From positions 1 through 19,264 of the forward strand of contig JBAXER010000054.1 in assembly GCA_037140375.1 (NCBI GenBank): 19,264 bases of DNA. The letters are read 5' to 3'. Shown here in pieces: positions 1-6,621 of this stretch (positions within the stretch are counted from its first letter, which is position 1; the number at the start of each line of letters is the position of its first letter). Made by a program: the position numbers and the translations under genes. The notes below the pieces were generated by a model, which was not told the origin of the DNA, made no database searches, and saw nothing but the letters and a program-made list of their open reading frames with translations. The stretch comes from WLMZ01 sp037140375 (GTDB lineage Bacteria; Actinomycetota; Acidimicrobiia; Acidimicrobiales; Ilumatobacteraceae).

Positions 1-63
1 ACCAGCGCTGCAGATCGATGACTGGCACATGCATAGTCCCGACGATAGCGACGCCGACCGTTG

Positions 64-69
64 TAGCGT
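64..69 (+). promoter_or_regulatory. Candidate -10 box, leaderless start of the DUF2127 gene
   Basis: TAGCGT (TAnnnT) ends exactly 6 nt before the ATG at 76, which would put the transcription start on the first base of the gene. No convincing -35 is seen. Its main support is that the same arrangement recurs at several other starts in the window. Confidence 0.35.
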
Positions 70-75
70 CTGGAG

Positions 76-897
76 ATGCGCCTCTGGCCAAAACACTGGC
101 ACCCCGAAACGTGGGTGTGCTCTATTCGCGGCCACGCAACTCCGGCGGCAGATGCCGCTTCCGTAGGCCCGAACGACTCCCAATTGGGCGCCACCCTCAG
201 CGACGGCCGCCGTCTCGCCCGCTGTCTCCGGTGCGACACGTGGATCGAGCATGCCCCACCCGACCCAGCCACAGCGCGCTGGGCCGCTCTGCCGGCACTC
301 GATGAGATCGCCAAGCCTCGACGCGGTAAGCCGCTCCACGAAGCCATCGTGATGAAGCTCATTGCGATCAACAAAGGAACACATGCGCTCGTGTTCTCGC
401 TGCTATCGGTTGCGCTGATTCTGCTCGAGACGAATCTCCATCGCGTTCACCAATGGGCTGATCGAATGGTCACATTGCTCTCAGGCCCACTCAACGACAC
501 TGGCCAACAAGCGAGTCGCGGTTGGTTGGCACGCCAGGCGCAGCATCTATTCGACCTGCAGCCCGGCATGCTGCGCTTGCTGTTACTGCTTGCGGTGGTC
601 TACGCGGTCATTGAATGGACCGAAGCCATCGGACTGTGGCGCGAACGCCGATGGGCCGAATACCTCACCGTGGTTGCCACCACTGGCTTCCTACCGCTCG
701 AAATCCACGAGCTCTTGAACCGCATCACTGTCTTTCGGGTGGGCGCGCTCCTCGTCAACATTGCGTTGATCATCTGGCTCGTTCGTACCAAGCGACTGTT
801 TGGTCTACGCGGTGGAGTGGCATCAATTGAGGCCGAATCGTCTATTGACTGGGACGTAGTTCTCGCCGCACCCAATCCGGCGCGGCCACGCCCATAG
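76..897 (+). CDS. DUF2127 family membrane protein with N-terminal zinc-ribbon-like module
   Basis: This 273-residue protein has two parts. Residues 1-60 carry a Cys/His set (C15, H20, then C50-x2-C53 in RCLRCDTW) that looks like a small zinc ribbon. From about residue 92 to 245 comes a membrane domain with segments near 103-120, 166-184, 196-212 and 220-237. The stretch with AVIEWTEAIGLW, RRWAEYLTVVATTGFLPLE and LLVNIALIIWLV is typical of DUF2127, an integral membrane family of unknown function. The ATG is chosen because an in-frame stop (TAG) lies at 64-66 and TAGCGT ends 6 nt before it, as expected for a leaderless transcript; the GGAG touching the ATG is too close to act as a Shine-Dalgarno. 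The family call is by pattern recognition; no substrate or partner is visible. Confidence 0.85.
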   Translation: MRLWPKHWHPETWVCSIRGHATPAADAASVGPNDSQLGATLSDGRRLARCLRCDTWIEHAPPDPATARWAALPALDEIAKPRRGKPLHEAIVMKLIAINKGTHALVFSLLSVALILLETNLHRVHQWADRMVTLLSGPLNDTGQQASRGWLARQAQHLFDLQPGMLRLLLLLAVVYAVIEWTEAIGLWRERRWAEYLTVVATTGFLPLEIHELLNRITVFRVGALLVNIALIIWLVRTKRLFGLRGGVASIEAESSIDWDVVLAAPNPARPRP

Positions 898-907
898 GGC
901 TCTGATT

Positions 908-2107
908 TTAGGAAACCAGGTGAGAGTCGTCTGACTCGGTGGAGCCCCCGATGGCCAGCAATTCGTTGAACATATCGAACAACGTGTCGATCCTGCGATT
1001 GTCGACAACCGCCGCCGCCGCCGCGACAACCGGAACTGCAACAACCGGAGCTGCGACTACCGGCTCAGCAACCGGTACGACAACGGGCTGGACAACAACG
1101 GGTTGCACAACCTTTGGAGTGGGCGGCGGAAACGCAGCAGCCACCGTTGCTGGTTTGGGCGCAGCGAAATCGCTCGCAGCCGGAACCACCTCAGGCGCCG
1201 CCACGGTTACGTCGACCCGCGCATACACCGCCAACGGAATCAGCCCACCCATCTCAATGCCGGTATTCGCTGCACCAAAAAAGACGCTCTGAAACGGATC
1301 AGTAGCTTCGCTATCCGGCGTCGGCAACTGAGGCACCCGAGCTGGTCGGCCGTTAGCGGCAAGAAGGCGCAATCCGCACTGCGTCTCGATCCACCGGCCA
1401 AGATCGATGCTGGCGTCGTATGCCCGAGTGAGTCGCTTTTGATCGACGGCAAACACAGACACAACATCGATGATCGGTCGATCAGGCGACGACGCCTGAT
1501 CGCTGTTTCCAATGGCCTCGGTGAGCGCGTTGATGCTGGCGCGGAGGCCACGAACCACCGACATCCTCCGCTGCGGCGAACCGCCGCCCGCAGAGTCGTG
1601 ACGAAAGGTGAGCACGCTGATGAGAGAGTCGTCGTCGCTGACGGTTTCGACAGCCGCAGCCGCTGGCGCCACCACCGCAGGCTCGGGCGTCGTAGCCGCA
1701 AGAGCAGCGGCAGCCACTGTCGCAGCGGGCGTCGCAGAACGCGCAACGAACGGCGCCGTGAGTTCATCGCCAATAGGTAGTGAGTAGGTCTCGGCCGCTG
1801 CCTTGGCGCGGTGCAGCAGCCAACGAACAGGGCGACGCTTGCGGAGCAAGTAGATCAGCACGACGACCGCGAGGGGAATGCCGATGGCGAGCCACGGGAA
1901 CGACGAGCGCGTGGGGATGCTGGCCGGATCGACAGTGGGGTCAACCGCAGGTGGTGGAGCCGATGAGTTTGAGTCGTTGATGCTCGAAACAAACACGCCA
2001 ACGGCATAGCCAATGATGATGGCTGACACGCTGGCGATCACGAGCGCGAGGCTGCGGCGCAACCATCGCCAGAACCTCGTGGCTCTACCCAAAACAGGGA
2101 CGTTCAT
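908..2107 (-). CDS. Unrecognised two-TM protein with Val/Pro/Ala-rich C-terminal region
   Basis: I do not recognise this 399-residue protein. After a basic N-terminus (RFWRWLRR) there is a TM segment at about residues 17-40, a short Pro/Ser-rich loop (about 41-65) and a second TM (PWLAIGIPLAVVVLIYLL), followed by RKRRPVRW. The positive-inside pattern puts both termini in the cytoplasm. A central soluble part (about 155-285) looks folded and has a segment rich in charged and aliphatic residues (IDVVSVFAVDQKRLTRAYDA). The tail contains repeats of VVQPVVV and VVAAPVVAVPVV type, then about 25 ordinary residues to the stop. The ATG at 2107 is preferred, but in-frame GTGs at 2128 and 2134 are possible. 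It stands alone, tail to tail with the DUF2127 gene 10 bp away. Confidence 0.75.
   Translation of the reverse strand: MNVPVLGRATRFWRWLRRSLALVIASVSAIIIGYAVGVFVSSINDSNSSAPPPAVDPTVDPASIPTRSSFPWLAIGIPLAVVVLIYLLRKRRPVRWLLHRAKAAAETYSLPIGDELTAPFVARSATPAATVAAAALAATTPEPAVVAPAAAAVETVSDDDSLISVLTFRHDSAGGGSPQRRMSVVRGLRASINALTEAIGNSDQASSPDRPIIDVVSVFAVDQKRLTRAYDASIDLGRWIETQCGLRLLAANGRPARVPQLPTPDSEATDPFQSVFFGAANTGIEMGGLIPLAVYARVDVTVAAPEVVPAASDFAAPKPATVAAAFPPPTPKVVQPVVVQPVVVPVAEPVVAAPVVAVPVVAAAAAVVDNRRIDTLFDMFNELLAIGGSTESDDSHLVS
1005..1112 (-). repeat. Low-complexity repeat encoding the Val/Pro/Ala-rich tail
   Basis: On the plus strand imperfect units around ACAACCGGA/ACAACGGG and a GCC run repeat. On the minus strand they encode VVxP/VVAxP repeats. 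This is internal to the two-TM gene and likely to vary in length between strains. Confidence 0.6.
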
Positions 2108-2134
2108 GACAACCCACCCGGCGCACACGGGCAC

Positions 2135-2556
2135 GTGCTAGTGACGCGGCAGAGCGACAAAGGTGTCGTCATCTGCGCAGTCCACATAAAACGTGTCATC
2201 AGCGTGTCTTCGGTCTGTTGGGGGGTGGGAGCGATCGATTTGTCATCGTCGTTTGGCGCTCAAACCTGCCGTTGAAAAGGGCAACTCGGGCAGGCGCAAG
2301 ACGGCCAAGAACGACGATGACCCGGCGATCATACACACGACTTATTCACCACTGGTAGGGATCTTGACCAACTCTAAACAAAGCTCTACCTGCGGTTATG
2401 TACACAATTCCGACGCCTCCGTGACACAGCAACTCAACCACGCAGCGTTGCTGACAGCGCACCCCACAGACGTTTGAGTTGACCTCATCACCTATGATCT
2501 CGCCTGAGCCGCAGGTCAACCGATTGGTCGTCATCTCTCCGGCTCCTGAGCCGTAC
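2135..2556. other. Intergenic region without a supported gene
   Basis: This gap between divergent genes is the longest in the window. The 94-codon plus-strand frame at 2193-2477 has no ribosome-binding site, an odd composition and no recognisable motif, so I do not call it. A TATGAT at 2493-2498 could be a -10 box for the SnoaL-like gene with a ~65-nt leader, but no matching -35 stands at 16-18 nt. No strong hairpin, tRNA-like fold or tandem repeat is visible. Confidence 0.5.
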
Positions 2557-2561
2557 GAGGA
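2557..2561 (+). promoter_or_regulatory. Shine-Dalgarno GAGGA of the SnoaL-like gene
   Basis: GAGGA stands 8 nt before the ATG at 2570 and fixes that start. It is one of few clear ribosome-binding sites in the window; most other genes appear leaderless. Confidence 0.6.
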
Positions 2562-2569
2562 CCTGCACG

Positions 2570-3058
2570 ATGAACGACAATCAACGCCTCGCCGATGCCC
2601 TCGATCACAGCGAGATTCGCCGATTGCAAGACGCCTACGCCGACACCGTGTCACGTCGCCAGTGGAGCGAGTTGACCGACTTGTTCCTGCCAACCGTGGT
2701 GCTCGAACTTGATCTACGCGACTCGATAATGCGGCTTGAGGGACCCGACGAAATCGGCGAGTTCATCGGGCGCTCGGTAGCCCAATTCGAGTTTTTTCAA
2801 TTCGGTATTCTCGGCACCCGCGTGCACCTGCGCAGCAATGGTGACCCCGATGCTGCATCGGCACGCATGTACATGACCGAGCTACGACAGACTCCGGCCG
2901 GGCACTGGTCGCAGATCTACGGCGTGTACCACGACAAATTTGTGCGCCTCGAAAACCAATGGTGGTTTGCCCACCGCACCTATCACTCGCTCGCCCGCAA
3001 TAATCAGCCAGCCACTGTGTTTGAGTTTCCGCATCATCTGCGCCTCGAAGATCTCTGA
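2570..3058 (+). CDS. SnoaL-like / NTF2-fold protein
   Basis: This 162-residue protein has the length and layout of SnoaL_4-type proteins: an N-terminal helix (EIRRLQDAYADTVSRRQWSE), a LFLPTVVLELD strand region, EGPDEIGEFIGRSV, then strands with HLRSNGDPDAASARMYMTELRQ and a WSQIYGVYHDKFVRLENQWWFAHRTYHS end. The fold forms a cone-shaped pocket used by ketosteroid isomerases, cyclases, dehydratases and many non-enzymes, so a reaction cannot be assigned. It is soluble, has no signal peptide and is not in an operon: a minus-strand gene starts on its left and a convergent stop lies 12 bp to its right. Confidence 0.8.
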   Translation: MNDNQRLADALDHSEIRRLQDAYADTVSRRQWSELTDLFLPTVVLELDLRDSIMRLEGPDEIGEFIGRSVAQFEFFQFGILGTRVHLRSNGDPDAASARMYMTELRQTPAGHWSQIYGVYHDKFVRLENQWWFAHRTYHSLARNNQPATVFEFPHHLRLEDL

Positions 3059-3070
3059 GCTCTAATCTCG

Positions 3071-4153
3071 TTACGACGCTGGCAACGGCTGCGTCAGATC
3101 CACCCGCGGTAGCTCAACAAACGTGCGACCAGGTGTGAGGCCCACCACTGAGCCGTCGTCGGCGGTGAGCACGAACGGCAACAAACGATCAGTACGTGTC
3201 CACGTTGCGTGTACATAGTTGCCACCGGTAAACACGTACGCCTCGCCGGTGCCGATGGTCTGCGCATCGGGGCTGTCGGAGATGCCAGGCAGGTAGTTCA
3301 TCGCGAGCACCACCACGTTGTTGGTCGTGACCTGACCCCCCGCCGCGTCGAGGTGATTCTTGCCGCCCATCTGGCGGAAATACAGCCGCTTGGCGGCGTT
3401 CCATTTCCAGTTCACGTTGATTGAGTCGAGCTTCACGTCGACGCCGGCGCTTGGTGAACCTGCAACAGCATCACCATCGCGTCGGTACGAGAACTGTTGC
3501 ACCGGAGGCTGCGAACCGGCCGGCGCCTTCTTCCAAAGCGCGCTGGTACGCGAGTACAAGTTGTGCGGCACGGGCTTGTCGGTGGTGCGGAAGTACACCC
3601 CAACACGAAGCTGGCTGAGGTTCACAAGGTCGCTCGCATCGACCGCTGCGGTCACCGTCTTGTTGCCACCACTCCACGCGAACAGCGGACGGTTGTACGA
3701 ACCAAACAGGTTGATGTCTTGAATGCGCCCCGAACGGATCGGCCCAACAGGATCGCTATCGCGGCTTTGGAAGACCATCGCAAACCGCGTGATGCGCGCG
3801 TTCACTATCTCTTCGAACACGATGTCTGCGGCGTTGAATCCGGTTTGCGGACGCGACCCGCTGGCGTTGTCGATCTTGACCACAAGTGCTGGCCGCGCCG
3901 CGATGACAGGGTCGGCAACAGGGATACCCGTCAGCGGATACACGGGCGGGCCGGGGTCGGTAGTGGTGGTGGGAGCCACCGTTGTTGGCGCAATCGTTTC
4001 GGACGGCACGGTTGACGTCGGGACCAATGCGATTGTCACCGGAGCCGACCCAACCGTTGCGCTGCCCGATGAGCTGCTGCAACTGGTGCCGGCAAGAAGC
4101 AACCCGAGCAACACTGCCGACGAGGCGACACGACGGACCGGTAACGCGAACAT
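3071..4153 (-). CDS. DUF3048 (YerB-like) lipoprotein
   Basis: This 360-residue protein has a short basic n-region (MFALPVRR), a hydrophobic stretch and a Cys at about residue 25 (LAGTSC) followed by a Ser run. That suggests a lipoprotein signal, although Gly at -3 makes the lipobox imperfect. A Thr/Pro-rich linker leads to a two-part DUF3048 domain: PLTGIPVADPVIAARPALVVKID, DIVFEEIVNARITRFAMVF and DPVGPIRSGRIQD in the first half, and NNVVVLAMNY with TGGNYVHATWTRTDR in the second. The family resembles Bacillus YerB, of unknown function on the cell surface. The ATG at 4153 best fits a signal peptide; ATG 4165 is the alternative. It converges on the SnoaL-like gene. Confidence 0.85.
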   Translation of the reverse strand: MFALPVRRVASSAVLLGLLLAGTSCSSSSGSATVGSAPVTIALVPTSTVPSETIAPTTVAPTTTTDPGPPVYPLTGIPVADPVIAARPALVVKIDNASGSRPQTGFNAADIVFEEIVNARITRFAMVFQSRDSDPVGPIRSGRIQDINLFGSYNRPLFAWSGGNKTVTAAVDASDLVNLSQLRVGVYFRTTDKPVPHNLYSRTSALWKKAPAGSQPPVQQFSYRRDGDAVAGSPSAGVDVKLDSINVNWKWNAAKRLYFRQMGGKNHLDAAGGQVTTNNVVVLAMNYLPGISDSPDAQTIGTGEAYVFTGGNYVHATWTRTDRLLPFVLTADDGSVVGLTPGRTFVELPRVDLTQPLPAS

Positions 4154-4317
4154 GGGTGAGTGCATATGAATCCAAGCTTCGAGAAGGGGAAGGCTCAACA
4201 ACGATCAAGCCCAGAAGAAGAACCGCCATTCTGTCAAAAATGGAAGGGCCACGTTGGTCGTTCAGCCATGACACGAATCTCAGGCCTCGGCTGCAGTATG
4301 CGCACCGCGAAACGGGG

Positions 4318-5586
4318 CTACTTGTCGATGAAGACGTGCAACGATCCGGTGTAGTTCGCGACCCAGACTTGGCGTGTTGGCGCATCGTAGGTAACCCCAA
4401 CCGGGTGCACCCCAGACTGTTCGGTCTGCAAGATTTTCATATCGGCCGTGCGCACCTTGCTGACCGTTCCGTCCTGGTAGTTCACCACGTACAAGCTCTC
4501 GCCGTCGTCGGACATCGCCATCGTTCGAGGCTCGGTTCCTGTTGCGGCGGTGCCCACCTCGCGGCCAGCGCGGAGATCGATCTTGCGTACCGAGTTTTGA
4601 TGATTGTTCGAGACGTAGAGGAATTGGTCATCGGGCGACAACAACAGGTGACGAGGGGTCGATCCTGCATCGCCTACCGCGCCGGCGACCGCTCGCTTGC
4701 CGAGGTCGACCTTGACGATCTTGCTCTCGCCCATCACAGAGACATAGGCGTAACGCGAGTCCTTAGTGATGGCGATGCCGCGGGGATGGCTGCCGATGTT
4801 GACGCGCGTGATCGGCGTATCTGTGGCCGTATCGATGATGGAGAGGTCGAAGCCGCACCAGTTCGAGACGAGCAACAGCGCGCCGTCGGGCGTGATGGCC
4901 ATGAACTTCGGCACGGCTCCGGTGGGAATGACCTTGTCAATGCTGAACGTCTTGGTGTTGATCTTGTACACGTAGCTGTCGTCCCAATGACCGCGACCAC
5001 AGCTGTCGTCGGCCACCGGTTTGAACCCCGGCCCATACATCTTGTAGTTCGACACGTAGACCGACGATCCATCGCGGGTGAATACCGCCTCCACCGGGGC
5101 ACCTTGCGCTTTGACCCCGCCAGCTACGCCGAACGCAGCGAGGTCGACGTCGTCGGCGATCTTGGCAACCAACGCTCCGGCACGATCGAACACCATCATG
5201 TTGTGGCGATACATCATGTTCTGCGCGAAGAAGAGCCCGCTGCCGGATGCCACGATGCTCTTCGGTTGCAGGTCGGCATTGCTCACTACGAACGCACTGA
5301 CGAGTTGACGCTGCGCGCTGGTCTTGCCGTCGTTTGTCGCCAACGCAGTAGCGGTAATCACGGGCACCACGGTGGTCGGCGCTGACGCCGTTGAGGTTGA
5401 CGTGGATGCCGAGGGATGTAGCTGAGCGGCCGTTGTGTCGACGGTCGCCGCGTTGTCGTGAGTGGACGGACGCACCGCAAGCGCGAGAGCTACAGCGAGC
5501 AAACCAACCAGTGCAATGAGCCCAAGCGACCCAAGCAAGCGAGCGTGAGTTCTCACCCAGCCGCGTCGGCCCGCTCCCGTTGTCAT
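4318..5586 (-). CDS. Membrane-anchored YVTN/YncE-type beta-propeller protein
   Basis: This 422-residue protein has a basic N-terminus (RRGWVRTHAR), one hydrophobic segment at about residues 19-38 (signal anchor), a Thr/Ser/Ala-rich linker to about residue 85 and then a propeller. The propeller has repeated blades such as FMAITPDGALLLVSNW, GIAITKDSRYAYVSVMGES, HLLLSPDDQFLYVSNNHQNS and TMAMSDDGESLYVVNYQDGT. Such propellers act outside the membrane as binding scaffolds or lactonase-like enzymes; no catalytic set can be named. The frame is open to 5793, but that would overlap cspA and its terminator. The ATG at 5586 is preceded by TACATT and 6 nt, a leaderless-type start. The 164 nt upstream of the next minus-strand gene suggests a separate transcript. 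Confidence 0.85.
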   Translation of the reverse strand: MTTGAGRRGWVRTHARLLGSLGLIALVGLLAVALALAVRPSTHDNAATVDTTAAQLHPSASTSTSTASAPTTVVPVITATALATNDGKTSAQRQLVSAFVVSNADLQPKSIVASGSGLFFAQNMMYRHNMMVFDRAGALVAKIADDVDLAAFGVAGGVKAQGAPVEAVFTRDGSSVYVSNYKMYGPGFKPVADDSCGRGHWDDSYVYKINTKTFSIDKVIPTGAVPKFMAITPDGALLLVSNWCGFDLSIIDTATDTPITRVNIGSHPRGIAITKDSRYAYVSVMGESKIVKVDLGKRAVAGAVGDAGSTPRHLLLSPDDQFLYVSNNHQNSVRKIDLRAGREVGTAATGTEPRTMAMSDDGESLYVVNYQDGTVSKVRTADMKILQTEQSGVHPVGVTYDAPTRQVWVANYTGSLHVFIDK

Positions 5587-5592
5587 GCGCCG

Positions 5593-5598
5593 AATGTA
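5593..5598 (-). promoter_or_regulatory. Candidate -10 box, leaderless start of the propeller gene
   Basis: Read on the minus strand this is TACATT, 6 nt before the ATG at 5586. It supports choosing this start over the upstream extension of the frame. Confidence 0.45.
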
Positions 5599-5664
5599 CC
5601 TGCACCTGATCGGCGCAACCGACAACGTCAGCGTCGGTCGCTCGTAAACCTGATCCGAAACGCG

Positions 5665-5700
5665 AAACAGCGGGCTGGGACAAGCCCAACCCGCTGTTTT
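5665..5700 (-). terminator. Hairpin terminator downstream of cspA
   Basis: AAACAGCGGG pairs with CCCGCTGTTT (10 bp). After one mismatch TGGG pairs with CCCA around a 5-nt loop. It lies 43 nt past the cspA stop and upstream of the propeller-gene promoter. The outer A/T runs make it symmetrical, so it could also stop plus-strand transcripts. Confidence 0.8.
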
Positions 5701-5743
5701 CTCAGAACACGTCAAGTTCCGGTCCGATACGGACCGGAGCAAA

Positions 5744-5944
5744 TCAGATAACGCGAACCTTCTGGGCTTCTTCGCCCTTCTTACCTGGGGCAACTTCGAA
5801 TTCGACAGTGTCGCCTTCGCTGAGCGACTTGTAGCCGCTGCCTTCGATATTGGAGAAGTGCACGAATACGTCCGCGCCGCCTTCTCGAGAGATGAAGCCG
5901 AAACCTTTTTCGGCGTTGAAAAACTTGACTGTGCCTGTGGCCAT
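5744..5944 (-). CDS. cspA: Cold-shock domain protein (CspA family)
   Basis: This 66-residue protein is a full-length cold-shock domain that binds single-stranded nucleic acid and acts as an RNA chaperone. RNP1 is at residues 13-18 (KGFGFI) and RNP2 at 26-30 (VFVHF); MATGTVKFFNAEKGFGFI is the usual N-terminus. AAGGAA lies 5 nt before the ATG. The gene is monocistronic: a strong terminator follows, and a leader or promoter region with an inverted repeat (5991-6018) precedes it. The symbol denotes the family; whether it responds to cold or is constitutive cannot be read from the sequence. Confidence 0.97.
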   Translation of the reverse strand: MATGTVKFFNAEKGFGFISREGGADVFVHFSNIEGSGYKSLSEGDTVEFEVAPGKKGEEAQKVRVI

Positions 5945-5949
5945 TACTA

Positions 5950-5955
5950 TTCCTT
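5950..5955 (-). promoter_or_regulatory. Shine-Dalgarno of cspA
   Basis: Read on the minus strand this is AAGGAA, 5 nt from the ATG, within the AT-rich leader GTATATAAGGAATAGTA. It fixes the cspA start. Confidence 0.65.
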
Positions 5956-5990
5956 ATATACAAATTCGAGCCGCCCTCGGCGACTGCGAG

Positions 5991-6018
5991 CAACACTACC
6001 CCACCACGAGGGGTGTTG
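5991..6018. promoter_or_regulatory. Inverted repeat upstream of cspA
   Basis: CAACAC and GTGTTG are perfect 6-bp arms. Inside them CCC/GGG can also pair. On the minus strand TAGTGT within it could be a -10 box, with GTGCAA 17 nt upstream as a poor -35. The element would then overlap the cspA promoter (operator) or, with an upstream start, form a hairpin in the leader. Confidence 0.3.
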
Positions 6019-6081
6019 CACTCCATCGGCCAAATCCAACCTCCTCGCCGAAATATTTCTTACGTGCCGAAATCTGGCCGA

Positions 6082-6087
6082 TACGGT
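6082..6087 (+). promoter_or_regulatory. Candidate -10 box before the mini-ORF and HNH-like gene
   Basis: TACGGT ends 6 nt before the ATG at 6094, matching the leaderless pattern seen elsewhere in the window. Confidence 0.35.
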
Positions 6088-6093
6088 GCTGTG

Positions 6094-6132
6094 ATGCGTT
6101 GTCGCCCTTCCGAACTCCATCGATTCCAGTGA
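6094..6132 (+). CDS. Possible 12-codon leaderless leader peptide
   Basis: The frame ATG CGT TGT ... CAG TGA encodes MRCRPSELHRFQ. Its stop TGA (6130-6132) overlaps the GTG start of the HNH-like gene (6129-6131) as GTGA. A TAnnnT box 6 nt upstream of this ATG would give a leaderless mRNA, and the next gene, which lacks a Shine-Dalgarno, could be translated by termination-reinitiation. Short leaderless upstream ORFs are known in mycobacteria. The evidence here is positional only. Confidence 0.3.
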   Translation: MRCRPSELHRFQ

Positions 6133-6578
6133 GTCGTCTCGACGACATTGGCGCCGCCGACGGTTGGCGTTGCTGGCTCTGCGACGAGCCGGTCGATCCC
6201 GAAATGTCGGTGAACGACTCGCGCGGGCCCAGCATCGACAGCATTCTGACGAAGGCGAAGAGCAAATCGAGTGGCGCAGATCCACATGCGGGCCGGCTCG
6301 CGCATCGCGGTTGCAACACAAAAAAGGGCGCTATTGCGCCAGTGATTCCGTGGCCGAGCACCCTGTTTGTTTTCGATCCGGCACCAATTTTGGCGAGCAT
6401 CGAACGACTGCAACGCAAAGGCGGGCGCGTCGTGATGGGTCGTTGCCCCACACTGGTCGACGCCAACGAAGCGGCAGCATGGTTACTCGATCGGCTGTCT
6501 CGACTGCGTCCCGAACTCGAAGCAACGGCCCAAGTCGAGCCCGGCGGCGGCCAATTCATGTTGGTGCTGTGTAGCTAG
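6129..6578 (+). CDS. HNH-like zinc protein lacking the first catalytic His
   Basis: This 149-residue protein has the outline of an HNH module: W-x-C-W-x2-C (C15, C18), GPSIDS (35-38) where HNH nucleases have a DH pair, and LAHRGCNTKKGA (58-69) with H59, C62 and N63. The His expected after Asp37 is Ser, so nuclease activity is doubtful and the fold may be structural or nucleic-acid binding. The C-terminal half (CPTLVDANEAAAWLLDRL and EPGGGQFMLVL) is unlike known nucleases to me. The frame stays open to 5850 across cspA, but the protein-like part begins near the GTG at 6129, which overlaps the stop of a 12-codon frame. Start choice is uncertain (TTG 6099 is an alternative). Confidence 0.65.
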   Translation: MSRLDDIGAADGWRCWLCDEPVDPEMSVNDSRGPSIDSILTKAKSKSSGADPHAGRLAHRGCNTKKGAIAPVIPWPSTLFVFDPAPILASIERLQRKGGRVVMGRCPTLVDANEAAAWLLDRLSRLRPELEATAQVEPGGGQFMLVLCS

Positions 6579-6609
6579 CTCGAACGGTGGCTCAACACGC
6601 AATGCGCCG

Positions 6610-6615
6610 TACATT
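6610..6615 (+). promoter_or_regulatory. Candidate -10 box, leaderless start of the esterase lipoprotein
   Basis: TACATT is 6 nt before the ATG at 6622. The same hexamer and spacing occur at the propeller gene (5593-5598). No Shine-Dalgarno is present. Confidence 0.45.
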
Positions 6616-6621
6616 GTCTCA

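Noticed and set aside
2193..2477. 94-codon plus-strand frame in the long intergenic gap
   Set aside because: It has no ribosome-binding site or -10 near its start, an odd mixed composition, and no motif; likely chance.
4154..4317. Promoter or gene between the propeller and DUF3048 genes
   Set aside because: A TTGACA occurs on the minus strand but no acceptable -10 follows at 16-18 nt, and there is no small frame with a start signal.
3982..5385. 467-codon plus-strand frame opposite the DUF3048 and propeller genes
   Set aside because: It is antisense to two genes with clear protein signatures; its Arg/His/Asp/Val-rich translation is typical of a GC-rich shadow frame.
5587..5793. 69-codon N-terminal extension of the propeller protein
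   Set aside because: It would run through the cspA terminator and the end of cspA, and the ATG at 5586 has a correctly placed -10 box and signal anchor.
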